Below are positions 1 to 10,095 of a DNA stretch of 64,000 nt, piece by piece. Source of the stretch: Protonemura montana (lineage: Eukaryota > Arthropoda > Insecta > Plecoptera > Nemouridae); the NCBI GenBank assembly GCA_947568835.1, contig OX387602.1:24169021-24233020 (forward strand), written 5' to 3'. The stretch's first letter is position 1. Every line of letters starts with the position of its first letter. Both the position numbers and the translations under genes were made by a program. The notes below the pieces were generated by a model that worked only from the letters and a program-made list of their open reading frames with translations, did not search any database and was not told the DNA's origin.

Positions 1-1639
1 CAAAACATAGTATCTCTAAAATAAAAATACATGGGATTGTGAGTATTTTCTCTTTTACAAATATTTTTTTATATTTACTACGTTTACGCATCCTCATTAT
101 TGTTCTAAGAGCGTATTTTTGCAGAACAAGGACTCTCCCTAAAGCCCTGTTTGAGCATCCCCAGACAGTTATTCCATATGTGGCAATTGAATTGAAGTAA
201 GCATAATACACTGTTTTGAGCGTTGCTTTATTTATGAGATATCTTAACTTAAATAAGGCACTGCACGCTGATCTTAGTTTCTTGGACATATAATCAGTAT
301 GTTTATCCCACCTTAGGTTTTGATCGATAATAATCCCTAGGAACTTAGCATGAGATGTTGATTTGATTTCAACATCCCCTACGTTAAGTAATAGCTCGTT
401 ACATTGCCTTCTCAGCGCAAACTCAATTATACTAGTTTTATTCACATTACACAGCAGTCTGTTGGCATTGAACCATTTTTGTGGATTACCTATAGCTAAT
501 TCTGATTTTTCTACCAATTGCTCTCTATTTTCAGCTACGACTAGAGCATTTGTGTCATCTGCAAACGTGACAATCTGTGTCCCCTTCATATTTTCAGCCA
601 GATCGTTTGCGTAAATTATGAATAAAAGAGGGCCTAATATAGACCCCTGCGGGACTCCTACCGAGAGGCTAGCCAAACCGGATCGAATATTTTCGCTGTC
701 TTCATTTGTAATTTCAACTACTTGGGAGCGATTTAACAGAAAAGAATTCATCCAGTCATTCGCAATACCTCTTATTCCATAGTGATACAATTTATCTAAT
801 AGAATGGAATGAACAACACAATTAAATGCCTTGGATAGGTCACATGATATTTCTACGACTAGTTTGCCTTTATCCAATGCTTTCAGTGTTTCGTATACAA
901 GTTTATTGACAGCTTGAGAAGTGGACTTCTTTTTTATAAAACCAAATAGACTCAGTGAGAGCACATTTTCTTTATTAAGGAAGTTTATTAGTCTATTATG
1001 TACTGCCCGCTCAATGATTTTAGAGAATACCGGTAAGATTGATATGGGCCGATAGTTTGATGCATCCTCTCTGCTACCAGTCTTGTACAAAGGCGTTACC
1101 TTTGCCACTTTGAATTTATTGGGAAATACTCCCGTTTCAAATGACAAATTACAGATCTCTACTAAAATGAGTAATATTGGCTCGATAGTATCTACCACTA
1201 GTTGTGTTGATAGACCATATATATCTACGGTTGGTTTTATTTTGATTTCTTTAATTATACCCCACATTTCGTCTTGTGTAACTGGACTGAGGAACATCGA
1301 GTTACGTACACTGACCCTCTCCGCTGATTTGTAGTCTCGCGTTGCCTGTATGCTCGACCCGAGTCTGATTGCAATATTTACAAAGTAATCATTTAAATTG
1401 TTAGCTATATCAGATTTGCAGCTAATGTCCTGCCCATTAACCACCAGTTTTTCTATTAAGGTCATGGCTTTATTTCTGTTTGTCTCATTTGCAATGACTC
1501 TCCAAGTTTCTCTAGCTGGATTTTGTCCATTTTTTATCTGGTGCTCTATTGACGCTCTATTGACTCGTCGAATCTATTTCCTGTACTTAGATTTTGCTAT
1601 TTTGAGGTTTACAGTATTTGTTAAGCATCTACTGATTTT
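1..1639 (-). pseudogene. Retrotransposon ORF2, reverse transcriptase part, open to window edge
   Basis: Read in the same frame as the endonuclease, this region carries the RT palm motifs: DLSKAFN at 841-821 (motif A, catalytic Asp), VPQGSILGPLLF near 655-620 (motif B) and FADDTNAL at about 565-542 (motif C, the two catalytic Asp). Upstream it has YRPISILPVFSK, and downstream FLGIIIDQNLRW and YGITVWG, which are typical of Jockey/CR1/L2-type RTs. One TAG (1576-1574) interrupts the frame and no other stop was seen down to base 1. The protein and any 3' UTR continue outside the window. The mostly intact frame suggests a fairly young copy. Confidence 0.88.
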
Positions 1640-2683
1640 TTAAAGTTTATAAACCATGTCGAGGGACTTTTTCTGTTCTTTTACCTCTTTTGTTATCCAT
1701 TTTCTTTCACACGACCCTACCTGAACTTTGTGTATGGGAAAGCATGAATTGAAAATTTTTAGATATAATTCCATAAACAAATTAGTAATCTTATTTACAT
1801 CGTCGTTTGCCTGGTCAATTATTTCGCCCCAGTTTGCTCTAGCTAGTTCGGATTTAAACACATTGACATTATTTACAGAAAATCTTCTCCTCATCACATA
1901 CCGTGTCTGCTTTTTTACAGCTGATGGTGTAACCCATTTGATTGTTATCGTTTGAGCAAAATGATCGGATAAATTCAAGTTAACTATTTCAGCACTAAAC
2001 TGATTAGCTGGGATATTGGTAATGATATCATCAATGCACGTAGCGGAGGTTTTTGTCAATCTAGTTGTTGTTTTGATAGAAATTTGTAAGCTATACTGTG
2101 AGATTAGGTCAATGATTTCAGTGACCTCATTTGACTCTCCATTGAAATTAGTATTAAAATCTCCAGCTAGTACTATCCGGGTCTTCCGTCTAGCAGCTAA
2201 GATGCGCAACAACTCATTTAGTTTGTTTATAAATACTTTAAAACAGCCATTTGGGGATCTGTAAATCACAATTACAATAAGATTACATTGCTTCCCCTGG
2301 GGGATCAGTTCAACAGCTCTGATTTCAAAGTGTTTATCTTCGCTTAGTGCGTCAATGTCACTTCGGTTTTTGACTTCCATGTCACATTTATTATTTACAA
2401 ATAATGCTACTCCCCCATGAACAAACTGGGTTCTGCAATATATTGCAGCTAGCGTATAACCTTTGATGGCGTATGCGCTGTCAAATTGTGTCAACCAATG
2501 CTCAGTTAGGCAAATAATATCAATATTCATGTCCTGTAGAGCTACCTTTAATTCCAGACTTTTAGATTTAATCGATTGTATGTTTTGGTGCAGTATACAG
2601 ATGGAACCATTTAACCTAGTGGATACTGTTTTATTGATCAAACACGGTATTTTGTATTTCATATCACTCTGATTTACACCCAC
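1640..2683 (-). pseudogene. Retrotransposon ORF2, endonuclease part (AP-like, exonuclease-endonuclease-phosphatase fold)
   Basis: An open frame of 347 residues begins with a hydrophilic leader and then shows the LINE endonuclease signature in order: HQNIQSIKSK (metal-binding Asn), LTEHWL (catalytic Glu), VIYRSPNG, AGDFNTNF (catalytic Asp/Asn), CIDDIITN and LSDHFAQT (terminal Asp/His). In active elements this enzyme nicks target DNA to prime reverse transcription. The frame ends at a TAA (1642-1640), but the same frame continues into RT sequence, so this stop is a disabling mutation within ORF2 and not the natural end. Confidence 0.85.
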
Positions 2684-2842
2684 CGGACTAGGACAGTGCC
2701 CATTGCTTTGTGTCGCAATGAGGTCTCCAGCTGGTGTTGATTGCTATGGTCTGGTGTTCATTGTGTGTGTCACTTGAGCAGTTTTCTTTCTTCCTACTAG
2801 TATCCATTCGTCCAGTGTTTGTACCCGAATTTTCTTCTGCTG

Positions 2843-3372
2843 TTAATCTTGACAGAGCCATTTTTCTAGTGTGGTTATTAGGCTGGGGGGTTTAGTTAAT
2901 TTAGTGATGGGCAAGAAGTGTATGACTGATTTGCACAAGGCTTCCTTCCCTAGGTTGTTAAGATGAAATCCATCCTGTCCTAGGTGTTTGTCAAATATTT
3001 TTTTGTCTAAGAAATTTATTCGTATTTTTGAGGAGCATTTATCTTGCCATTCGTTTACTGTTTTGTAGATCATGTGGTTAACCTGCTTTATGTAATGGTT
3101 CAATGTCTCACCTTGTTCAAACTGTCTTCTTCTAATGACATTGTTAATGACAAGCTTGCATCTTCTGCTGGAAGGCAATAACCTGACAGTTCGCTCAACG
3201 GTGTGTCCATGTCGTTCGAGCCGCCCATTACTATAAGCCAGTCGTTTCCTCCGAGTTTGTTATCTTGTTCTAGTGCTTTGTTTACAATGTCATTTAGTTT
3301 CGCACCCGATTTAAATAACACCTCGATTTGATACTGCTTGGTTATCTTTTTTTGGAGTAACTCTGTCGGATC
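2843..3372 (-). pseudogene. ORF1 remnant of the retrotransposon with SGNH/GDSL esterase domain, frameshifted
   Basis: Two overlapping frames (3372-3100 and 3178-2843) together read as the middle and end of an SGNH hydrolase. The first frame carries SGAKLNDIV (block II-like) and the block III motif MGGSNDM. The second carries the block V motif DGFHLNNLG with the Asp/His pair. The frame changes near 3175, so a one- or two-base indel is likely. The N-terminal GDS block with the catalytic serine is absent. Esterase domains of this type are known in ORF1 proteins of CR1-clade retrotransposons, where they are thought to act on lipids or membranes; the function here is inferred from the family only. 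Confidence 0.72.
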
Positions 3373-3973
3373 ATATTATAATCCTTAACAGGGTTCCATC
3401 AGATACCATAGTTTTTCATCATTTGGAAGGGAGCTATCAAAGAAACACGTAAAAGGTCATATTGCCGTAATATTACTTAATAATAATGAAAATCATAAAC
3501 CAGTAATTAAAATGGTACCTAACCAATGTTGAGGTAAACTATTTACAGTAAAATGAAAGCAAGAATTTTGATAATTGTCAAACTTAGTCTAAAATTATAG
3601 GAACTGTAATTGTCAGCTGAATAAGTAATTAATGTAATATGTACAAGAGTAATAATATGAGTAATATGACAGTGAGCAAAAATATTCTAAAATTATTGGA
3701 ACTGAATATAAAATATTTGATTATAAATATAAATAACGCATAAAATATTGTAAGAAATATGTATCAATGACTATATTCTAAGGAAATAGTAGTTATATTG
3801 GAATATTGTAGCATTAAAAGAAGAATAACAAGAATAATCATCCATTTTTTGGCTTCAAACTTTTGCGCTGTCTCGTTCAGGCTATGGGCACGTCCAGGAT
3901 GCTGACTAGCTCAGGATTTGGCTTCATTCAGGTTCGATCTAAAATCACAAACTCAAAACAGGCAATGGTTGGT
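3373..3973. other. AT-rich spacer
   Basis: AT-rich sequence between the retrotransposon and the transposase fragment. No open frame, repeat or motif of note was seen. Confidence 0.6.
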
Positions 3974-4611
3974 TTACTGGTGAAGGACTTTCTTGATTCT
4001 CTTTTGCCGTGACGTTGGCTTTGCTCCTCCGGGTACGTTCAGCGGTGCTTTCTTCGCCCTGAAGGCGTGGTTGGCCTGCTTGCAGAAACTGTGGATGTTA
4101 ACCCGGAGCATTAGGGAGATGAACCGCTGCTTTGTGACTGTGTGATGTTCCTCGCAGTCAAACCACTCCCAATTCACTGCGTCGTTGATGCGGTTGGTGA
4201 TGCAACTCTTGACATTCAGGATATGGGGGGCATCACGGAGCAGGTCAAATGAAATTTGAGCAGCTAGTCCGATGGTTAACAAGAGCTGTGAAGTGGGGTA
4301 AATCAAGGATGGCTTGCTGCTGCGCTCTCTGGCTGTGATGAGGGTGTGGTCGATGGTGTGGTCGCTGGGTTCCACCTGCAACAAGGAACAGCATCGTTCG
4401 CAAGACTTGACCATCACTTTCCTGGCCAGATACCCAGCGACGTAGGCAACGGACGCTCGCTCCTTGGTGGGAAGTGTGGTGTCCTTGGCCAGGATCTCCT
4501 CAAAGTCTTCTGAAAAGAACACACCATCCAGGTTGAAGTCGGTGTGCTCGTCCTCGAAGACCACCTCTGGTGCTGGAGCGCTGACGAACCCTGGTGAAAC
4601 TGATCTGGTCT
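3974..4611 (-). pseudogene. P-element/THAP9-like transposase, C-terminal fragment
   Basis: The minus-strand frame ends at a stop at 3974 and encodes about 210 residues. It contains YVAGYLARKVMV followed by a CxxC pair (CERCC) and then LLLTIGLAAQISFDLL. The Y-hAG-hhARK...C..C block recurs near the C-terminus of P-element-like and THAP9-like transposases. It ends in a basic tail (SRQKRIKKVL). A possible splice acceptor (ctattcag) precedes the frame at about 4612, so this may be the last exon of a spliced transposase gene. No THAP domain or GTP-binding region was seen nearby, so it is probably a remnant. The family assignment rests on motif recall and is moderate. Confidence 0.55.
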
Positions 4612-5060
4612 GAATAGCAATAATTTAAGGTGCTAAGAAGAGCGAAATTTGCAAAAACACTACATATTAAGATTTTGGTTGAGTGCGTGTCCTACATGCT
4701 AACAATTGAAATTATACTTTATTACTACATAATACTTCCTTCGATCTTCACACGGTGACCAATTCACACAGCGCCTGGTCCTCACCGATGCTGTACATTT
4801 CTTGATCACTTCACTTCACATTTTTCTTCCAAATTAAAAAAAAACACCCAAGACAAAAATGAGTGGCCTAAAAGTCACATGACATGGCTGGCCAATGAGA
4901 GGCCAGTGAAGACATCTAGTGTCATCTAGTGGCCGGTGGAGGAACTGAAAGCTTTTCCCTTGCGGTGCATACACTAGGATTAATTTGAGTTTGCCACTTT
5001 CTGGGGTGCTTGTACCAACCTAGAAAACATGACACCATGATGCTACTGTTAACTATCCGA
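4612..5060. other. Spacer upstream of the transposase fragment
   Basis: No gene was seen. The stretch 4861-4960 is GC-richer than its flanks and contains short repeated words (CATCTAGTG twice, GGCCA/TGGCC palindromes), which could be 5' sequence of the transposon remnant. Confidence 0.4.
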
Positions 5061-5193
5061 TTTAAAAGTAACAAAATAATGTTTTTCTTTGGTTGAAACA
5101 TTTAATGATTTCAGGAAAATAAAATATTTAATGAAAAACAATAAATGTTTATCAACCAAAGTTCAAATTAATATATTTTGGATTACTTTTAAC
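5061..5193. repeat. Imperfect inverted repeat (hairpin), MITE-like
   Basis: The left arm starts TTAAAAGTAA and continues to CTTTGGTTGAAACATTTA (5087-5104). The right arm is TAAATGTTTATCAACCAAAG (5142-5161) and continues to TTACTTTTAA near 5192. The arms are about 45 bases each with small mismatches and flank an AT-rich loop of about 37 bases. This would fold into a long hairpin, as in foldback or MITE elements. No transposase is inside. The boundaries and family are uncertain. Confidence 0.55.
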
Positions 5194-5238
5194 TTTTATC
5201 AGGTTTAGGCAGGAAACCAAGCTCGCAAACTGCTTTTT

Positions 5239-5250
5239 GGCGGCCATTGC
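5239..5250 (-). promoter_or_regulatory. YY1-like motif upstream of QTRT1
   Basis: GGCGGCCATTGC contains the complement of the ATGGCCGCC word seen at many metazoan housekeeping start sites. It lies about 390 bases before the QTRT1 start codon and could belong to its promoter. No transcript data are available to test this. Confidence 0.25.
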
Positions 5251-5490
5251 TAGAATCAGCTAGTGTTCGGTAGGTATTTAGCAGAAGTCATTAGGACTTT
5301 TAGTTTTGCATTTAAGTTCTTATTTTTCAATAGAATTAATTTCACGTAAATAAACTGATAAATCCTCAAAGAATTTAAGTGCATGATGCATTGTTTGGTC
5401 ATAATTTTCTGGTTAATTTCAAACTCCCCGGTAAAGACTGGCTTTATTTTGCATTCTAAAGTTGGCAATGTGTAATCAGAGTCCACCAGG

Positions 5491-5507
5491 TTAGGTTAGG
5501 TTAGGTT
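5491..5507 (+). repeat. Short (TTAGG)n block
   Basis: Three consecutive TTAGG units followed by TTGTA and then GGTTAGG. TTAGG is the ancestral arthropod telomere repeat. Short interstitial copies are common in arthropod genomes and do not mark a telomere here. Confidence 0.7.
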
Positions 5508-5625
5508 GTATGGTTAGGTGCCATACCAACGAGCACACAACTGTATGGCACTGTCAGACCCTGGGGCCGGATTATGTTAGTACGTAAACACGGTTTGCCC
5601 ACCCTTGAGCCGTCAATCAGCGAAC

Positions 5626-7420
5626 ATGTGCGAGATGGGCTTGAATTCGAAATCGGCGGCACCGGCGCTTGTTTTCAACATTTTGACCAAGTGCAATGTT
5701 TCCAAAGCTCGTTCAAGTATTATGTCATTACCACACCACGATGTGGAAACACCAGTATTCATGCCTGTTGGCACTCAGGTGTGTTTTGAATCGTTTTTTT
5801 GAAGTAACCTAAAAATGTGTGCTGGTTCATGACTTAAGAGGCATGATAACGTCAATTTTTGTACATATCCCTACAATAGAGATTGAAATACCACAAACAA
5901 AATAATTTGGAGGATTTACGATTGAATTTTGCAAATCATTATTTTAAATCAACTTGATCCTAATTACTAATCGGTTTGCGTTGTATTGACGAGCACATTG
6001 TTTCCGTATGAGCGTTATTATACTAGAAATGTGATATGTTTCTGTTTAAGTATTACTAAGAAATACTTTTCCAACTTATTTTTACTTTAGGGAACTATGA
6101 AGGGAATCCTACCTGATCAACTAGAAAAGATGAATTGTCAGATACTTCTTGGAAACACGTACCACCTTGGTACAAGACCAGTGAGTTCCTGCAAAATGTG
6201 CGTTTACTGCCAAAGCACACCGCATATCTGTTAATAATTTGTTTTAATCTCTAGGGCCCTGAATTGTTAAAAAAAGCGGGTGGACTGCACAAGTTTATGA
6301 ACTGGAAACGAGCCATACTGACTGATTCAGGTGGATTTCAAATGGTGTCACTGCTGCAGTTGGCAGAAATCACAGAAGAAGGAGTTAATTTCCAGTCTCC
6401 GTATGATGGCACAAAGGTAATGCTCACACCAGAGCATTCGATTGGCATTCAGAACTCGATTGGGGCTGATATAATAATGCAGCTAGATGATGTTGTTGCC
6501 ACTACCACTACTGGACCACGTGTAGTTGAAGCAATGCACAGGCAATGATTATTTTATCACCTACAAGGCATATTCACCTTATTTTAAAAGCTTGAGTCTT
6601 AATGAAGATATTTATTATCCTCGTTACAGAACTACCCGATGGCTGGACCGATGTCTGGAAGCTCACCAAAACATAGAGACACAGAATATTTTTCCAATTG
6701 TGCAAGGCGGGTTGGACATGGAGTTGCGTAAGGAAAGTGCTCGGCAATTGACACAGAGAAACGTCCGAGGCTTTGCCATTGGAGGACTCAGTGGGGGAGA
6801 AAGCAAGAATGACTTCTGGCGTATGGTGCACGAGTCGACTAACATGCTGCCACCAGACAAGCCTCGCTACTTGATGGGAGTCGGCTTTGCTGCTGACCTC
6901 GTGGTTTGCTGTGCACTTGGGGTGGACATGTTTGACTGTGTCTTCCCAACACGGACTGCTGTAAGTGCTAACGAAGGTGCAAATCACAACGCAGTTTTTT
7001 TTCATACATCACTTTGCATTCACGTTTTGGGGTGACTATTGGCAACGCACCATTAAAATTTTTACTTCCCTGCAGCGATTTGGCTGTGCCTTGATAAGAA
7101 CCGGGCAATTGAATCTGAAGCAGAAGAAATATGCCCAGGACTTTGAGCCCATTGACTCATCTTGCGATTGCTCCACGTGCAAGCGGTACAACAGAGCATA
7201 CTTGCACTCAATTGTGACTGTGGAGACAGTGGCATGTCACTTGCTGTCGGTGCACAACCTGGCGTTCCAGCTCAGCCTGATGAGGTCAATCCGAGTAAGC
7301 ATTGGAGAGCAGCGGTTCCCTGCCTTCGTGCAGGACTTTATGGCAACTCTCCATCCAGACCGTAATTATCCTGTGTGGATCCGTGATGCGCTGGCTGCAG
7401 TCAACATTGTGCTAATATGA
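5626..7420 (+). CDS. QTRT1: Queuine tRNA-ribosyltransferase catalytic subunit 1 (tRNA-guanine transglycosylase)
   Basis: The enzyme swaps guanine-34 for queuine in tRNA-Asn, -Asp, -His and -Tyr, working with QTRT2. Exons: 5626-5778, 6091-6180, 6255-6541, 6630-6960, 7076-7420; the phases join to 401 residues, close to the human 403. Seen in order: [10 protein letters not shown] (exon 1), GNTYHLG (exon 2), LTDSGGFQM with the proposed general-base Asp (exon 3), [15 protein letters not shown] and [11 protein letters not shown] with the nucleophile Asp (exon 4), and the zinc site CDCSTC plus a downstream His (exon 5). Intron 3 (6542-6629) has a GC donor with an AG acceptor. I chose the first ATG in the exon 1 frame; another at 5635 would also fit. 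The 3' end faces CCDC25. The gene looks intact. Confidence 0.95.
6542..6629 (+). other. GC-AG intron in QTRT1
   Basis: The exon ends ATGCACAG and the intron begins GCAATGATT; the acceptor is TTACAG at 6629. Only this boundary restores the family sequence (R-x-x-RWLDRC) in frame. GC donors make up roughly one percent of metazoan introns. Confidence 0.85.
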
Positions 7421-7795
7421 ACTGGGCAATGGATACATTATAAAGGTCTAGTCTTTTAAATTACTGATATTTTTTCACACAACAGTAGTATATTCAACTA
7501 TCATTAACACTGTCTAAGTAACATTAGTATAAAGTACTGTCACTCTTATTGGGGGGGGGGGGGGGGGCCTAGTAATGCAGCACTCCAATCGAATAGGCTG
7601 GCTTTTTTGCATCAAAACCAAGATGGTTGTAGAGATCTTTGAATACAAACATATTCTGCAAAGCATTTTGTTGTACTTTATTCACCTTATAAAAAACTAA
7701 AAAAAAAAAAAAAAAAAAAACAGAAATTAAATTGTAGAAGCATTGCTTTTATTTGTTCCAGCATATTTCGTGTGTGGAAAACAAAAATCAATGAA
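7421..7795. other. Convergent 3' ends of QTRT1 and CCDC25, with homopolymers
   Basis: This interval holds the 3' flanks of two convergent genes. A run of 17 G (7551-7567) and a run of 22 A (7699-7720) are present. TTTATT at 7748-7753 is an AATAAA polyadenylation signal for CCDC25 on the minus strand. No clear AATAAA was found for QTRT1. Confidence 0.6.
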
Positions 7796-9236
7796 TCACA
7801 TGAAATCATCGGAATCGTTTCCATCCCCTTCAGCATTGCTGGTCATATTTTCTGTTTTCATCAAAGTGCTGTAACTCCTGAAATAAAAAAATTTGAAGTT
7901 ATAAATTGGTTGAAACTATATTTCTCCACATAGAATCATCTACGAAATAGCAAATGCAGACACAAATGCAGTTATTTTCGGAAGTTAATGGTGTGCTGCA
8001 AAAAACATTTACCATATGGAAGTACACTTATGTTAAGTTTTACCAAATGATCCCAACTCACAGAAGCATCTTTATTTTACTGAATCAGACTAGAAATTGT
8101 AATGGCAATTGTTTTAACTCTCACTTCAACTAGGACTTAAAAAAATGATAAAACCAGGTCTAGGATATTCACCTTAACTCGGCCTCTTCTTGCTTTCTCT
8201 TTTCATCGTCTTTTGCTCGCTTCTGCTCGTCCCGTAGGACTTTCTTCTTATCTTCTCTCAAATTACGATCCCGGTCTTCTCTTGCTGCTCGGAAGTCTGG
8301 GTGCTCCTCTTTTTTTGTTTTGTTAAGTCTGTTCACAATCTCGTTGCTTCGCTTTGCTATTCGTATTTTGCGAACCTCCTTCTCTCGGTGGAAACCGACT
8401 TGTCCCACCTCCATTCCATCTGTCTTTTTTAAGTTTGCCCACATTGTGTATACAACATCCACATCATTCATCTTGTTGCCTGTTATGCTGTTAGCCTTAA
8501 CTAGTTGTGCTGCATCTTCTAGAACTGCAGCTGATATTTCTTCTATTTGCTGGCCCTGTAATTTTTAAGATATAATAAATTAATTTTTATGAAATCTTTT
8601 GATGATAGAATATATTTAGACTGAAAAATTTATTCCGATACTTACTGGATGCAATCGTAAGTAAACGTGGGCAGATGACACCTTGTCCACGTGAAACCAA
8701 ACATCTTCTGGCCACCCCCATTTGATAAGATCTTCATCTAAAAAAAATATCAAAAGCTTAGTGTTATCACTACACTATATATAACATTTATTTCGTCTGT
8801 GCTGGTACTCACTCTCGTATTTATCGATGCCCATGAAAAGTGTAATAGGTGGTGACTCCGCTGAAAAACAGTAGAAAATGTAAATTCATACCAACAGATT
8901 AAAAACCATCTTTAATCTATGCTCATTCTTTCAATAGCCATTGTTAACAATGAATAAGGTGTTATCATAGAATAAGGATACATTAAGATAAATACTGAAG
9001 ATTGCAATTTTAGCAAAATACGGATAAATTAATTTACAAAACTCGAACATGAGCAACGTCAACGCAATGTGATATTTTTATGCTGGACGTTAAAATCAAA
9101 ATTACATAAAACTTCGTTCTTTGAATGAAGGCTGCTTACAGGATGGACGATTTCAACCTCACTCTCGCCTGGTTGTGGCATGCTATACCGATTGCTTAAA
9201 CGGATACTTACCATTACTAGTAAAATAAAATACCAT
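7796..9236 (-). CDS. CCDC25: Coiled-coil domain-containing protein 25 (NFACT-R family)
   Basis: A small conserved eukaryotic protein related to the NFACT-R domain of NEMF/Rqc2. In human it has been described as a membrane sensor of neutrophil-trap DNA, but its ancestral role is probably RNA- or ribosome-related. Exons on the minus strand: 9236-9212, 8860-8813, 8737-8646, 8555-8173, 7877-7796; total 630 bases, 209 residues against 208 in human. Seen: start MVFYFTS, then [59 protein letters not shown], a Lys/Glu/Arg-rich coiled coil (about residues 130-180), and the acidic end NDSDDFM. All splice sites are GT-AG. The 5' end is head-to-head with SAP130. Confidence 0.95.
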
Positions 9237-9540
9237 TGTAGTATTGTCTTATAAATATCTCTAAATATAAAGTACGAGCTGCAATTGGCAATGTTTTGTA
9301 TTCTTAAACGACTCGACAAATGAAATTTTGACAGTACGTGCAGACTCAATGTCGGATCCGGGACCCGAACTCGGTTCGTTGAAGTAGATGGGGAATCGGC
9401 GAAACTCCCGCTAATCAGAAATGGCTGCCTAGCGAACGGACCAATCAGAGAGTGGTATGAGGCTTACGCACACATCGTCTGCGCCATTCGGTCTGCGCAG
9501 GCGGCAGTGCACAGAAAGGTACTGTGTTTTCGTTTCAGCG
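9237..9540. promoter_or_regulatory. Shared (bidirectional) promoter of CCDC25 and SAP130
   Basis: Roughly 300 bases separate the CCDC25 start codon from the likely SAP130 first exon. The SAP130-proximal half contains a CCAAT box (9441-9445), an NRF1-like half-site (CTGCGCAGGCG, near 9493-9503) and GCCATT/ATGGCT words. No TATA box was seen. This resembles a housekeeping-type divergent promoter; the start sites are inferred. Confidence 0.5.
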
Positions 9541-9621
9541 TTCGGTCGTCGCCGTTTCACTTTATCTCGGATAACTATTATGTATTTAATCGAAAAATAC
9601 TCCAAATCCGTCGAGTAACTG
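9541..9621 (+). other. Putative non-coding first exon of SAP130 with a 12-codon upstream ORF
   Basis: A strong donor (AACTG|GTGAGTG) ends the exon at 9621. Inside, an ATG at 9580 opens a 12-residue frame closed by TAA at 9616-9618. The exon would splice to the acceptor at 10076. The 5' boundary is a guess. The uORF could lower translation of SAP130 if the transcript starts upstream of it. Confidence 0.45.
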
Positions 9622-10095
9622 GTGAGTGTGTGGCTGACGATCGTATGTCACTTATTTTGCACTTGTGATTGAATACGATTTATAAAGGCGATATTCCAGA
9701 AACTTTGTTGGCATCATAGCCTGTAGCTGCCAGCTTTGACTTTGTCTCATTCTTTGCCATACGACAATGATTTAGCTACCTGGAGCGCGTTTGTAAGTTC
9801 GTTGTTATATTTGTGTCATAGGTATTTTCTAGGCTAATTAATGTTGCAATGGCAGCTAGTGGAGCTCTAGTCCTTGCAGTTGCTTGTATGTACCCCTCCC
9901 CCATTTCCCCCACCAGTTACACATCTTCCCACACTTCTATATTTGCCTTTCAAAAACTTGTACTAAATAATTTCTACCCTCCAGCATTTGATAGATAAAA
10001 ATAGCTTAAGTCTCATGCATGTTGGACTTATTTTCATTAAATTGCGTATTTTACCCTTAACATGTATGTTTTTTAGGCCAATTTTACCAAAAATT

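Larger units (their letters stand above)
1..3372 (-). mobile_element. Non-LTR retrotransposon (CR1/Jockey-like), 5' truncated and continuing past the window edge
   Basis: Three coding modules lie in the order expected for a LINE on the minus strand: an SGNH-esterase-like ORF1 remnant (about 3372-2843), an AP-like endonuclease (2683-1643) and a reverse transcriptase (from about 1573 down to base 1). The endonuclease and the RT share one reading frame, broken by two stops (TAA at 1642-1640, TAG at 1576-1574). An in-frame stop lies just above 3372 and SGNH block I is missing, so the 5' part is lost. The 3' end is outside the window. The esterase-type ORF1 and the RT motifs point to the CR1/L2/Jockey group; the exact clade is an inference. 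Confidence 0.88.

Noticed and set aside
6574..7005. 143-codon minus-strand frame
   Set aside because: It is antisense to QTRT1 exon 4, which carries conserved catalytic motifs; shadow frame.
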